From Catenovulum sp052056295 (GTDB lineage: Bacteria; Pseudomonadota; Gammaproteobacteria; Enterobacterales; Alteromonadaceae), in NCBI RefSeq assembly GCF_052056295.1, contig NZ_CP182493.1, forward strand, positions 2,852,001-2,916,000: DNA of 64,000 nt. The letters run 5' to 3'. Positions 52,324-62,206 of the stretch are shown piece by piece; the stretch's first letter is position 1, and each line of letters begins with the position of its first letter. The translations under genes were made by a program, and so were the position numbers. Under the pieces are notes generated by a model. It searched no databases and was not told the origin of the DNA. It saw only the letters and a program-made list of their open reading frames with translations.

Positions 52324-54423
52324 TTGAGTCAAAACTACAAACATCTTATTCAAAAGCTTAAAAAGCTGCACTGGCTGTTTTTATTAATCGCTTTTATTTA
52401 TACCCTAGTTGGGCAATTGTATATTTTCGTGTTGATGGATAAACAAGACGAATATGCATATTATCTAAATATAGCTGGACGTCAGCGTATGCTGTCACAG
52501 CAAATTCAATCTTTTGCTCAACAATCGTCTTTTCAACCTTTGACTGTTGCTGAATCACAAGCATTGTCGGATGTGCAAACTGCTTTTGATGCGGCGCTAA
52601 ATATACTCATTCAGCCTAATTCTTTGCATTTGTTTGATAGCCACTATACGCCGATAGCTGAAAAACTTTATTTTGACAGTGGTTCGGGAATTAGCGCCCA
52701 AGTACATAGATATTTTATTTTACTCGAAGCGGTTAAACGGGCTGAAAGTGGAATTGATTTTGCCCAGTTGAAACAAATCCACTCCGAGTTATTAATCAAT
52801 TTAGAGTCGGCGGTTAGCTTAATAGAGCAGCAAGCACAAAGACGTGCTGCAGAAATTAAATTTTCCTTATTAATTTATTTGCTCGGTTTTATGCTGTGTT
52901 TGTGGTTGTGTATACGCAAAGGCATCAAGCCGCTGGAAAAAAGTGTGCATTTAGCTTTGCATGGTGGTTATTTAAATAGCGAAACCAATAATAAAGCTTT
53001 GCAAAAAATTGAATATGCCAACAGGCTTAAATCCGAGCTGCTCATTCGGGCCACTCAAGCATTGCGTGGAGGGCTTAATGGGGTGGACGGTATGTTGGCG
53101 CTTATTGAACGTCAACCGAATGAAGCTCAGGCACTTGCGCAAAAAGCCAAAACCTCATCTAACCATATGTTGACCATAATTGATGGCATCTCAAATTATG
53201 CAGAATTAACCCACAGTAAAGTTACTGCTCAATCTAAACCTATAGTTTTAAATGAGTTTTTATCTGATTTGCAAAATTCCTATAGGCAGGCAGCTGAAGC
53301 CAAAGATATACAGTTTAATTTAAGTATAGCGCCAGCAGTACCAATACACTTATCTACGGATGAAAAAGTGTTGCGCAATATATTTGAGCCGTTAATTGCC
53401 AATGCAGTCAATTACACTGAAGTTGGCAGCGTGCAACTGCATTTAGGATATGTTGAAGAAGACAATGAACTGGTTGCACAAATTCACGACAGCGGTATTG
53501 GCATAAGCGAGGCTCAGCTTAAGGCAATCAAACAGCACAACATAGTCAAAAAAGGTTTTAAAGCGGCGGACAACAGCATAGGTATCGGCCTACTCATTGT
53601 TAATAGAGCGGTAGAACTACTCAATGCACATATAGAAATTAGCAGCCGTTTAGGGCAAGGCACAAATGTCCATATTACCATTCCGTTAGCTGACAAATGT
53701 TCAGAATATTTACCATCCACCAGTCAAATTCAGATGGTTGGCAAAATGTCTTATGCTGTGGTCAGCCAAGACCCTCTGTTTATTCATTATTATCAGTCGG
53801 TGTTCCGCTGTTTGCATGCGGATTTAGCCAGTTATGCCAACGCGGCTGAATTATTAGCACAGGATAATTATTCTGTTGTATTGGTTGATTCGAGCAATTT
53901 TGATTCCACTGAACAACTTAACCAAGTGAATGGGCAGAAAATTCAATTTAGTTCAGGACTTTCTCAAGTTAAATATCCGTATTTACCACGATTTATTAAT
54001 GTTGAGCAGTTGCTGCAGTATTTAGTCGAAAAAATGCCAATTACTTCTATGCGCAGTACTTGGCCAGGCAAACGCGTATTGGTTGCTGAAGACAATGAAA
54101 TAAACCAAGAAGTCATCACCAGTATGTTAGAAAACTATAATTTGGATGTGCAAGTTGCGGCAAACGGATTAATCGCAACTGATTCGGCTTTTAAAATGAA
54201 CTTTGATCTTATATTTATGGACATACAAATGCCGATACTTGATGGCATTGAAGCGACACGTAAAATTAGAGAGTCTGGCAGCCTAGTGCCTATAGTTGCA
54301 TTAACCGCACATACCTACAGAACAGATGAAAAACTCTGTTTTGATGTTGGAATGAATGGCTTTATTAGTAAACCTATTCAGCCGGATAAATTAGCTAAAG
54401 TGCTCGCTCGGTTTTTTAATTGA
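52324..54423 (+). CDS. Hybrid kinase-like protein with PilJ-type sensor; H-box histidine missing
   Basis: A 699-residue protein. Two spans (about 16-38 and 184-200) flank a PilJ/NarX-type domain with AGRQRMLSQQ. The HisKA-like helix reads LLIRATQALRGGLNGVDGML: Gln245 stands where the phospho-His belongs. HATPase follows (LIANAVNYTE; DSGIGIS; SIGIGLLIVNRA), then a degenerate receiver-like segment (about 470-580) and a C-terminal receiver with Asp633 (LIFMDIQMP). Likely cannot autophosphorylate; it may act as a partner or phosphatase of another system. The start is TTG at 52324 with a poor ribosome site. Confidence 0.85.
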   Translation: MSQNYKHLIQKLKKLHWLFLLIAFIYTLVGQLYIFVLMDKQDEYAYYLNIAGRQRMLSQQIQSFAQQSSFQPLTVAESQALSDVQTAFDAALNILIQPNSLHLFDSHYTPIAEKLYFDSGSGISAQVHRYFILLEAVKRAESGIDFAQLKQIHSELLINLESAVSLIEQQAQRRAAEIKFSLLIYLLGFMLCLWLCIRKGIKPLEKSVHLALHGGYLNSETNNKALQKIEYANRLKSELLIRATQALRGGLNGVDGMLALIERQPNEAQALAQKAKTSSNHMLTIIDGISNYAELTHSKVTAQSKPIVLNEFLSDLQNSYRQAAEAKDIQFNLSIAPAVPIHLSTDEKVLRNIFEPLIANAVNYTEVGSVQLHLGYVEEDNELVAQIHDSGIGISEAQLKAIKQHNIVKKGFKAADNSIGIGLLIVNRAVELLNAHIEISSRLGQGTNVHITIPLADKCSEYLPSTSQIQMVGKMSYAVVSQDPLFIHYYQSVFRCLHADLASYANAAELLAQDNYSVVLVDSSNFDSTEQLNQVNGQKIQFSSGLSQVKYPYLPRFINVEQLLQYLVEKMPITSMRSTWPGKRVLVAEDNEINQEVITSMLENYNLDVQVAANGLIATDSAFKMNFDLIFMDIQMPILDGIEATRKIRESGSLVPIVALTAHTYRTDEKLCFDVGMNGFISKPIQPDKLAKVLARFFN

Positions 54424-54561
54424 CCACAAGTGAAGAAATTACAGACTAATTAACTAAAAAAATTACAAAATAGCGGCAAAACTAAATGAGTTTGTTTGCT
54501 CATGTGACAAGTTTGTGAAAGAATCAAGTGATATAAAAATTAAGAATATGTGAGTAAGATT

Positions 54562-55086
54562 GTGATTGATGCCGATGGCTATCGTGCCAATATCGGCATA
54601 GTAATTTGCAACCGGCAAGGTCAGGTGTTTTGGGCCAGACGCTTCGGTCAACACTCGTGGCAGTTTCCACAAGGCGGTATGGATAAAGGCGAAAGCCCAG
54701 AACAAACCATGTACCGTGAACTGTATGAAGAAGTGGGATTGCGCGAACAAGATGTTGAAATTTTGTATTTTACCCGTAATTGGCATAAGTACAGATTACC
54801 GAAACGGCTCATTCGTAAAGATTCTAGCCCTGTGTGCATCGGTCAAAAACAAAAGTGGTTTTTGTTAAGGTTAAGATGCCCAGAGAGTGAAGTGAATTTA
54901 TTACGTTCAACACATCCTGAGTTTGATGAATGGCGTTGGGTCAGTTACTGGTATCCAGTTCGCCAAGTGGTTTCTTTCAAACGCGATGTTTATCGCAAAG
55001 TGATGAAAGAGTTTGCACCAATTGCTATGCCAAGTCGTAAACAGCAAAAAGATAATAAAAAACGGAGATTTAATCGCAGATGTTAA
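54562..55086 (+). CDS. rppH: RNA pyrophosphohydrolase (Nudix)
   Basis: Removes pyrophosphate from 5'-triphosphate mRNA and so starts decay. GTG at 54562 gives an N-terminus aligned with E. coli MIDDDGYR; a GTG at 54550 would add four residues. The Nudix box is GGMDKGESPEQTMYRELYEEVG, with GQHSWQFPQ before and EFDEWRWVSYWYP after. Overlaps ptsP by 7 bp. Confidence 0.95.
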   Translation: MIDADGYRANIGIVICNRQGQVFWARRFGQHSWQFPQGGMDKGESPEQTMYRELYEEVGLREQDVEILYFTRNWHKYRLPKRLIRKDSSPVCIGQKQKWFLLRLRCPESEVNLLRSTHPEFDEWRWVSYWYPVRQVVSFKRDVYRKVMKEFAPIAMPSRKQQKDNKKRRFNRRC

Positions 55087-57350
55087 CAACGCTCAAACGC
55101 ATTGTTGATGAAGTTAATCGCCAGCCGGTGCTTGAAAAAGCACTGGAGCGCGTTGCACAACTTGCAAAACAAGCAATGCAAACTGAGTGTTGTTCAATTT
55201 ATCTGGCTGATAATGAAAACCGCCATTATTTATTAATGGCAACCGATGGTTTATCACCCAACTCGGTTGGTTCAGTCGCGATTGGTTTTGACGAAGGATT
55301 AGTTGGTTTAGTTGGCGAAAAAGAAGAGCCAGTAAACGTTGCTAATGCAAGATTCCACCCTAGATTTTTAATCACACCGCAAGTTAAAGAAGACGCCTAC
55401 AACTCATTTTTGGGTGCGCCTATTATCCATCAGCGCCAAGTTGTTGGGGTTATCAGTGTTCAGCATTCTACCCAAAGTTATTTTGACGAAAGCAAAGTGG
55501 CTTTTTTGGTTACTTTGGCTGCACAGCTTGGTTCTGCAATTGCTCATGCCGAAGCACGCGAAGCGTTAGATAGAGCTGAAAATCCTGCGTTAAAATCCCG
55601 CGCCCGCTCGCTGAAAGGGGTTGCTGGTTCGTCCGGTATTGCGCTAGGTCATGCGTATGTAATTAAACCGCATGTTAGTTTTGCCGATATTGTGCCACGA
55701 CGCACGCATAACATTGGCCGTGAAATTGTTCGTTTTAAACAAGCTGTGAAAAAAACCCAGCAAGAGCTGAAAATTTTATCCGGCAAAATGTCGTCAATAT
55801 TACCCAGTGATACCTCGGCTATCTTCGATGTTTATCATTACATGCTCAATGACGATACTTTAGGTGAGCGTGTTCAAGGACAAATTCATAGTGGCTGGAA
55901 TGCGGCAACCGCACTTAAAATAGTTATTGAAGAATTGTGTAGCGAATTTAGCCAAATGGAAGACAGCTATATTCGTGAGCGTGTTACGGATATCCGAGAT
56001 ATTGGCCAACGTGTATTAACCAATATTATCAAAAAAGAATTGGCACATAGGCCGCTTCCTGAACAAGTTATTTTAGTCGCCGAAGAGGTGACTGCCTCCA
56101 TGCTAGCGGAAATTCCGCGTGAAAAATTACATGGTATTTGCTCTGTTCGTGGGTCAAATAATTCACATGCTGCGATTTTAGCGCGTGCACTTGGGATACC
56201 TGCGATACTAGGTTTAGAAGATTTACCTTTAACCCATTTAGAAGGACGTGAGACCATAATTGATGGTTATAGCGGCCAAGTGTTTTTCAACCCAGATGCG
56301 GTAATTTTAAAAGAATACCAAGTATTAATGGTTGAAGAGCAAGAGCTTGATGACTTAGTTCAAAGCATTGCCGATAAACCCGCGCAGACTTTAGATGGCA
56401 CACAAGTTTCTTTAGCAATTAATACAGGTTTAGCCGCCGATTTTGAAGTAGTGCGTGGCATAGATGCTGACGGTATAGGGTTATACCGCACGGAAATTCC
56501 GTTTATGGTGCGCAATTGTTTCCCGTCAGAATCTGAACAGTGCGCGCTTTACCAAAAAGCTCTAGATGCTTATCCGGGCAAACCAATTAACATGCGGACA
56601 TTGGATGTTGGTGGCGATAAACCTTTACCTTATTTCCCAATTAAAGAAGATAATCCATTTTTAGGTTGGCGCGGCATTCGTATGACGTTAGATCATCCTG
56701 AAATATTGCTTGTGCAAGTTAGGGCTATGCTCAAAGCCAATATTGGTCGTGGCAATTTACAAATATTATTGCCTATGATCACCTCAGTGCAAGAAGTGGA
56801 TGAATGTTTACGTTTAATAAAACAAGCACACTCAGAACTAGAAGAAGAGTTACAACAAAGTTTAGCTAAACCCAAAGTGGGTGTGATGTTAGAAGTACCA
56901 GCTGCTATTTACCAAATAGGTTTATTGTCGGAAAAAGTAGATTTCTTCTCTGTCGGTAGTAACGATTTAACCCAATATTTATTAGCTGTTGATAGAAATA
57001 ATGCGCGAGTTGCTAATCTATACACTTATTATCACCCTGGTGTATTGGAAGCACTAAAGTTTATTGCTGCGCAATGTAATAAATTCAAAACGCCCGTTAG
57101 TGTATGTGGCGAAATGGCTGGTGAACCTGTAGGTTTGCTTATTTTAATGTCATTAGGTTATCGACAGTTTAGTATGAGTGCACAAAATTTATTAAAAGCT
57201 AAATGGATTTTGCGCCATATTAGCTTGTCAGATATTCAAGATTTACAGCATAAAATCGCCTTTTTAACCGATCCTCAAGCCATCAAGCGAGTTGTCAGCG
57301 AAAAATTAGATCAACTTGGCTTAGGTGGTTTCATCCGCGCCGGTAAATAG
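55080..57350 (+). CDS. ptsP: PtsP, enzyme I of the nitrogen phosphotransferase system (EI-Ntr)
   Basis: A 756-residue protein: GAF domain (about 15-160; ECCSIYLADNENRHYLLMAT), PTS enzyme I N-domain, phospho-His domain GSNNSHAAILARALGIPA, and the PEP-binding barrel (GLYRTEIPFMVRN, GGDKPLPYFP, SVGSNDLTQYLLAVDR, VCGEMAGEP). It phosphorylates NPr in a regulatory chain. The rppH-ptsP order matches E. coli. Confidence 0.96.
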   Translation: MLTTLKRIVDEVNRQPVLEKALERVAQLAKQAMQTECCSIYLADNENRHYLLMATDGLSPNSVGSVAIGFDEGLVGLVGEKEEPVNVANARFHPRFLITPQVKEDAYNSFLGAPIIHQRQVVGVISVQHSTQSYFDESKVAFLVTLAAQLGSAIAHAEAREALDRAENPALKSRARSLKGVAGSSGIALGHAYVIKPHVSFADIVPRRTHNIGREIVRFKQAVKKTQQELKILSGKMSSILPSDTSAIFDVYHYMLNDDTLGERVQGQIHSGWNAATALKIVIEELCSEFSQMEDSYIRERVTDIRDIGQRVLTNIIKKELAHRPLPEQVILVAEEVTASMLAEIPREKLHGICSVRGSNNSHAAILARALGIPAILGLEDLPLTHLEGRETIIDGYSGQVFFNPDAVILKEYQVLMVEEQELDDLVQSIADKPAQTLDGTQVSLAINTGLAADFEVVRGIDADGIGLYRTEIPFMVRNCFPSESEQCALYQKALDAYPGKPINMRTLDVGGDKPLPYFPIKEDNPFLGWRGIRMTLDHPEILLVQVRAMLKANIGRGNLQILLPMITSVQEVDECLRLIKQAHSELEEELQQSLAKPKVGVMLEVPAAIYQIGLLSEKVDFFSVGSNDLTQYLLAVDRNNARVANLYTYYHPGVLEALKFIAAQCNKFKTPVSVCGEMAGEPVGLLILMSLGYRQFSMSAQNLLKAKWILRHISLSDIQDLQHKIAFLTDPQAIKRVVSEKLDQLGLGGFIRAGK

Positions 57351-57390
57351 TCATAATGAGTAAAAAATAGTGCGCGTGGAGTTTTAATCA

Positions 57391-58194
57391 ATGGAGTTTA
57401 TGTTTGCCGCCATATTTCTGGTAACGGGCGTAATAGCCGGGATTTTGGCTGGTTTTTTAGGTATCGGCGGTGGTTTAGTTGTTGTACCTTTGTTATCTGT
57501 AGTCTTGCCTTGGGTGGGTATTCAAGCCGATAAAGTTATGGTTATCGCTGTTGGTACTTCGTTGGCAACTATAGTTTTTACCGCTATTTCTTCAACTTAT
57601 TCTCATCGAAAAAACAATAACGTGGTTTGGCCTGCGGTATTTAGTTTGTTTCCGGGTTTAATGTTTGGCGCTATGTTAGGGGCTACGCTTGGTTCACAAA
57701 TGGACAACTCGGGTTTATCTGTGATCTTTGGGGTATTTTGCGCCGCGTTAGCTATTTATGTCACCTTTGGTAAACGCTATGTTAGGCCGGTTGCTGATTA
57801 TGGTCATAGCCGCTCTTGGTTGTCATTAATTGGTTTTATTACTGGGTTAATCTCAAGTTTGGTCGGCATCGGTGGTGGCACTATGTTAGGGCCTGCACTT
57901 ATTTGGCTTGGTTTAGAAGCTCGCAGAGCTGTGGGAACTTCTGCAACTTGTGGCTTACTAATAGCCGTATTTGGTTCGTTTAGTTACATTATTGCCGGTG
58001 CAAACGAAACAGATATGCCACCTTACACTGTTGGTTATATTTATTTACCAGCGTTTTTTGGCATTATTGCAACTTCGGTTGTTTTTGCGCCTTTAGGGGC
58101 AAAAATGGCGACCTTTTTTTCCGAGCGAGTTATTCGCAGTTGTTTAGGGCTCGCATTAACAGCGTCTGCAATTAAGATGTTTGTTAGTTTTTAA
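57391..58194 (+). CDS. TauE/SafE family permease
   Basis: A 267-residue integral protein, about 8 spans in two halves, each with the glycine motif (GFLGIGGGLVVVPLL and SLVGIGGGTMLGPALI). The family exports sulfite, sulfoacetate or related anions; the substrate is unknown here. Lies between ptsP and lgt, 40 bp after ptsP. Confidence 0.9.
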   Translation: MEFMFAAIFLVTGVIAGILAGFLGIGGGLVVVPLLSVVLPWVGIQADKVMVIAVGTSLATIVFTAISSTYSHRKNNNVVWPAVFSLFPGLMFGAMLGATLGSQMDNSGLSVIFGVFCAALAIYVTFGKRYVRPVADYGHSRSWLSLIGFITGLISSLVGIGGGTMLGPALIWLGLEARRAVGTSATCGLLIAVFGSFSYIIAGANETDMPPYTVGYIYLPAFFGIIATSVVFAPLGAKMATFFSERVIRSCLGLALTASAIKMFVSF

Positions 58195-58212
58195 TTTATT
58201 TGGAGTAACACA

Positions 58213-59028
58213 GTGCAAGAATTTTTGCAGTTTCCACAAATTGATCCTGTGATCATAGAAATAGGCCCATTGGCACTTCGTTGGTATGGTCTTATGTATC
58301 TAATTGGTTTTGTTGGTGCTATGTATTTAGCCAATAAACGTGTCAATGATAGAGACTGTTTTTGGAGTAAAGAGCAACTAAGTGATTTACTCTTTTATGG
58401 TTTTATTGGGGTGATTTTGGGTGGCCGTATTGGATATGTGTTTTTCTACCAATTTGAAACCTTTTTGGCTGATCCAGCGTATCTCTTTAAAATATGGACT
58501 GGTGGCATGTCGTTCCACGGCGGCTTTTTAGGTGTGATTGCCGCTATGTTTTGGTTTGCGCATAAAAGTGGCACTAAATTTGTGCAGGTGGCTGACTTTA
58601 TCGCGCCTATGGTGCCAATTGGTTTAGGTGCCGGCCGTATTGGTAATTTTATCAATGCCGAACTTTGGGGCAGACAAACTGATGTGCCTTGGGCGATTGT
58701 TTTTCCAAATGCCGGTGGTGTTGCTCGTCACCCGTCGCAGTTATACGAATTTTTCTTAGAAGGTTTGGTGTTATTTATTTTGGTAAACCTATATCGCAAA
58801 ATGTCGCCGCCGGCTGGCGCAGTTGCGGGTTTATTCTCATTAGGTTACGGATCTTTCCGTTTTATCATAGAATATTTCCGTGAGCCGGACGCACACTTGC
58901 AAGACTTTATGGGTGGATGGATAACCATGGGTCAGTTATTATCAATGCCAATGATAATTGCCGGATTAGCTTTGATTATTTGGAGCTATCATAAACAGAA
59001 TTCACAACAGCAGGTAAAACAAGCATGA
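58213..59028 (+). CDS. lgt: Prolipoprotein diacylglyceryl transferase
   Basis: A 271-residue membrane enzyme adding diacylglycerol to lipoprotein Cys. Motifs: LRWYGLMYLIGF, GGRIGYVFFY, GGMSFHGGFLG, GRIGNFINAELWG and RHPSQLYE. GTG start at 58213 preceded by GGAG. Overlaps thyA by ATGA, so the two are translationally coupled. Confidence 0.97.
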   Translation: MQEFLQFPQIDPVIIEIGPLALRWYGLMYLIGFVGAMYLANKRVNDRDCFWSKEQLSDLLFYGFIGVILGGRIGYVFFYQFETFLADPAYLFKIWTGGMSFHGGFLGVIAAMFWFAHKSGTKFVQVADFIAPMVPIGLGAGRIGNFINAELWGRQTDVPWAIVFPNAGGVARHPSQLYEFFLEGLVLFILVNLYRKMSPPAGAVAGLFSLGYGSFRFIIEYFREPDAHLQDFMGGWITMGQLLSMPMIIAGLALIIWSYHKQNSQQQVKQA

Positions 59029-59858
59029 AACAGTATTTAGACCTAATGCAGCATGTATTAGATACAGGCACAACTAAAGCAGACAGAACTGGCACGGGCA
59101 CCATCAGCGTGTTCGGTTATCAAATGCGTTTTAACCTAGCTGAAGGTTTTCCGCTTGTGACCACGAAAAAGTGTCATTTGCGCTCTATCATTCATGAATT
59201 GTTGTGGTTTATTGATGGTGATACCAACATTAAATATTTAAACGACAATGGGGTAAAAATTTGGGATGACTGGGCAACAGCAGAAGGTGAACTAGGTCCA
59301 GTATATGGCGCGCAATGGCGCAGTTGGCCAACAGCTGATGGTGGTAGCATAGATCAGTTAGCCGAATTAATTGAACAAATTAAAAATAATCCAGATTCGC
59401 GTCGCTTAATTATCAGCGCATGGAATCCAGCTGTATTACCTGATGCTGGGGTTAAACCAGATGAAAATGCAGCTAACGGCAAACAAGCTTTACCACCTTG
59501 CCATACACTATTTCAATTTTATGTGGCCGATGGCAAGTTGAGCTGCCAGTTGTATCAACGCAGTGCAGACATTTTCCTTGGTGTTCCATTCAATATTGCC
59601 AGCTATGCTCTGTTTACTATGATGATAGCGCAAGTGTGTGATTTAGGTTTAGGTGATTTCGTGCATACTTTGGGTGATGCGCATTTATATTTAAATCATT
59701 TAGAGCAAACTAAATTACAACTTAGTCGTGAGCCAAGAGCTTTGCCAAAAATGAAAATTAACCCTGACGTTAAATCTATTTTTGACTTCAAGTTTGAAGA
59801 CTTTGAGTTGGTTGGTTACGACCCACATCCACATATTAAAGCGCCGATTTCAGTTTAG
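59025..59858 (+). CDS. thyA: Thymidylate synthase
   Basis: A 277-residue enzyme converting dUMP to dTMP. Motifs: DRTGTGTISVFGYQMRF, LLWFIDGDTNIKYLND, PPCHTLFQFYV (catalytic Cys), QRSADIFLGVPFNIASYA, and YDPHPHIKAPISV. About 13 residues longer than E. coli ThyA because of an insert just before the active-site Cys (LPDAGVKPDENAANGKQA). Confidence 0.97.
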   Translation: MKQYLDLMQHVLDTGTTKADRTGTGTISVFGYQMRFNLAEGFPLVTTKKCHLRSIIHELLWFIDGDTNIKYLNDNGVKIWDDWATAEGELGPVYGAQWRSWPTADGGSIDQLAELIEQIKNNPDSRRLIISAWNPAVLPDAGVKPDENAANGKQALPPCHTLFQFYVADGKLSCQLYQRSADIFLGVPFNIASYALFTMMIAQVCDLGLGDFVHTLGDAHLYLNHLEQTKLQLSREPRALPKMKINPDVKSIFDFKFEDFELVGYDPHPHIKAPISV

Positions 59859-59945
59859 CTTAGTGGATTAAAACCTTGTGCTATGCTTATAGTTAACACT
59901 TTGGCTATAAGCTATAGCTCAGGACGATTGCAGGATAAGGATAGT

Positions 59946-62177
59946 ATGAAAAAATCTGTTTATGTTTATTTACTTATAGGGTTATTTAGCGTTTTTTTAG
60001 CCAGAGCATCACAAGCAACTGCCGAACAGACAAACGCTCGGTTAGCACCAGCTTTATCTGAGCAAGTTTCCATTAAACAAGCCGCTCCCTCTGCCGAAGT
60101 TTTGTATTCTATTAGCCAAACCAAGTTACAAGCTGATGGCCATTGGCAACGTACTTCATACTATTCAATTCGGATTAATGACCTAGCCGCTGCACGCGAT
60201 TATGGCCGTATTGTTATTCCATTTAATCATTATTATTCAGACATGAATTTAGATTTTGCCAATAGTTTATCGCCGCAAGGTAAACTGAACCCATTGGCAG
60301 AAGATGCATTGCAACGCCGTGTCACAGGTGGTGGGCAAGATTTTTATTCAGATAGCAGCGAGTTGGTTTTTTCTTTACCTGAGGTACATGCAGGCAGTGT
60401 GATTGAATTTCAATACACGCAAAAAAGCCGCAATTTAGCTTTTGCTGAGTTATACAATGAGCGTTCTACGCCGTTTTGGTTTCAAGAAAAAGTCGCAAAA
60501 GATAGTTGGCGCGCCGACTATGTGCATAACTATCAATTTAGTTTTACCACACTGGCCGACAAAACTATTTATAACAAGTCATTTCAAAAGCATCCTGAAC
60601 AATCGGTTGATCAGCAAACTGGTGAATGGTTAACCCGCACTTGGCAGATGACCAAGGTGCCAGAAATTGTCGTAGAGCGCCGTATGCCAAGAGGGCATAA
60701 AGTCCGTCCAGAAATGATGATTTCCACCCAAAAAGATTGGGCTGTAGTCGATGAATGGACTTGGAATAAGGTTGCAGACAAACTTCCTGCAAGTATTAAT
60801 GTTAAAGCTGCAGTAGCTGAATTAGCCTTAGGACAAGACGCAAATTATCAGCAAAAAGTACAAGCTGTTTATCAACATTTACAAGATAAAGTCAGATACG
60901 TTTTTGCCCACTTAGGTCGAGGTGGTTACGATCCGCATTACCCAGATGAAGTGATAAAAGCAGGCTATGGTGACTGTAAAGACCAAACTGTTTTGGCTGT
61001 TGCTATGTTACGTGAATTGGGTATAGAAAGTTATCCTGCATTGGTTGAAACACCGAGAAATGGCGACAGTGATACTGAGCTAGTTAGATTGATATTTGAC
61101 CACATGATAGTTTACATTCCAGCACAAGATGGTCATAAAGAATTATGGTTAGACACAACTGGCGATAGAGGGTTATTTCCGGGTATGTCCAACTTTATGG
61201 TTGGACAAAACGCATTAATTGTTAATGGCCAAGGTGGTCGTTTATTGGATATAGGCGAAGATGGTTTTGCGGAAAACTTAGCTACTTTGAATATGGTTTA
61301 CCAACTTGATAAACAAGGTGCGAGCCAAGCGCAAGTTGATATTGAGCTTTCAGGCATGTTTGAGCAACATATTCGCAGTTGGTATAAACATAGCTCTGAA
61401 CAAAATGCTGCGACACAACAGTTTTTTAAAGGTTTATATAGCCAAGGGTTAGAGTTTGATTTAGACGGTAAAGTATTAAACACCGAAGCTTTATTTACGC
61501 CAGTGACCTTATCTGCCAAATTCAACTTTGATAAACAAGATGATCCGAATCCAATCCATGGTGCTAACTTAAACCAATTGTTAGGTATGTTTGCCGATTT
61601 TAATAATTTACCTATACCAGAAGAGCGGGTGAATCCGTACATAGATAAATATGCCTACACACTTAAGTTGAATGCCAAATTTATTGGGGGCGCGGAAAAA
61701 GTAGCGAGTTTGGTGCAATCAAGCCCATCTATGCAAAATGCCTATTTTGACCTAATTCAAACGGGTGAAAAACAAGGTGACGATTATGTGGTTTCAATTG
61801 AATTTACCCACAAAGACATCAATATCAATGCAAAACAATACCAAGACTACCATGCCAAAGTACAACAAATGTCGCGTTTGGACGCTTGGTTAGTCAGTTT
61901 ACGTACCGAGCCGAATAAAGTGCAGCAAATTGTTAAACAACAAACAAAAGATCAGTTTGGCAGCGACAGTGTGCAAATCTATCTAGTTGAAGCACGTAAA
62001 TTATTGCAGCAAGGTAAATTTAGTGACGCGATTGTACCTGCGAAAAAAGCGGTTGATTTAGACAATAACAATGGTGAAGCTTGGTATGTGCTGGCAACGG
62101 CGCAAGGGTTTGCTACACAAATCGAAGCGTCGAAACAGTCGTTTGCTAAAGCTGCAGAACTTGGTTATCAGCCTTAA
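59946..62177 (+). CDS. Secreted DUF3857 / transglutaminase-like protein with C-terminal TPR-like repeats
   Basis: ATG at 59946 with AAGGA upstream gives 743 residues; the frame is open from 59883 but that start loses the signal peptide. Signal peptide (YLLIGLFSVFLARASQA), DUF3857 domain (about 45-260), transglutaminase-like core with GYGDCKDQT (Cys344), FDHMIVY and WLDTTGD (Cys/His/Asp), a long beta-rich region and TPR-like helices at the end (AIVPAKKAVDLDNNNGEAWYVL). Function unknown; exported peptidase or crosslinker-like activity possible. Followed 29 bp later by a lipoprotein gene. Confidence 0.82.
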   Translation: MKKSVYVYLLIGLFSVFLARASQATAEQTNARLAPALSEQVSIKQAAPSAEVLYSISQTKLQADGHWQRTSYYSIRINDLAAARDYGRIVIPFNHYYSDMNLDFANSLSPQGKLNPLAEDALQRRVTGGGQDFYSDSSELVFSLPEVHAGSVIEFQYTQKSRNLAFAELYNERSTPFWFQEKVAKDSWRADYVHNYQFSFTTLADKTIYNKSFQKHPEQSVDQQTGEWLTRTWQMTKVPEIVVERRMPRGHKVRPEMMISTQKDWAVVDEWTWNKVADKLPASINVKAAVAELALGQDANYQQKVQAVYQHLQDKVRYVFAHLGRGGYDPHYPDEVIKAGYGDCKDQTVLAVAMLRELGIESYPALVETPRNGDSDTELVRLIFDHMIVYIPAQDGHKELWLDTTGDRGLFPGMSNFMVGQNALIVNGQGGRLLDIGEDGFAENLATLNMVYQLDKQGASQAQVDIELSGMFEQHIRSWYKHSSEQNAATQQFFKGLYSQGLEFDLDGKVLNTEALFTPVTLSAKFNFDKQDDPNPIHGANLNQLLGMFADFNNLPIPEERVNPYIDKYAYTLKLNAKFIGGAEKVASLVQSSPSMQNAYFDLIQTGEKQGDDYVVSIEFTHKDININAKQYQDYHAKVQQMSRLDAWLVSLRTEPNKVQQIVKQQTKDQFGSDSVQIYLVEARKLLQQGKFSDAIVPAKKAVDLDNNNGEAWYVLATAQGFATQIEASKQSFAKAAELGYQP

Positions 62178-62206
62178 TAACAGCCAAAATTAATAGGAAA
62201 TTCTTT

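Noticed and set aside
52311..52361. ATG frame of 16 codons overlapping the start of the PilJ-type kinase gene
   Set aside because: Too short and out of frame; could be a leader peptide but nothing supports it beyond position.
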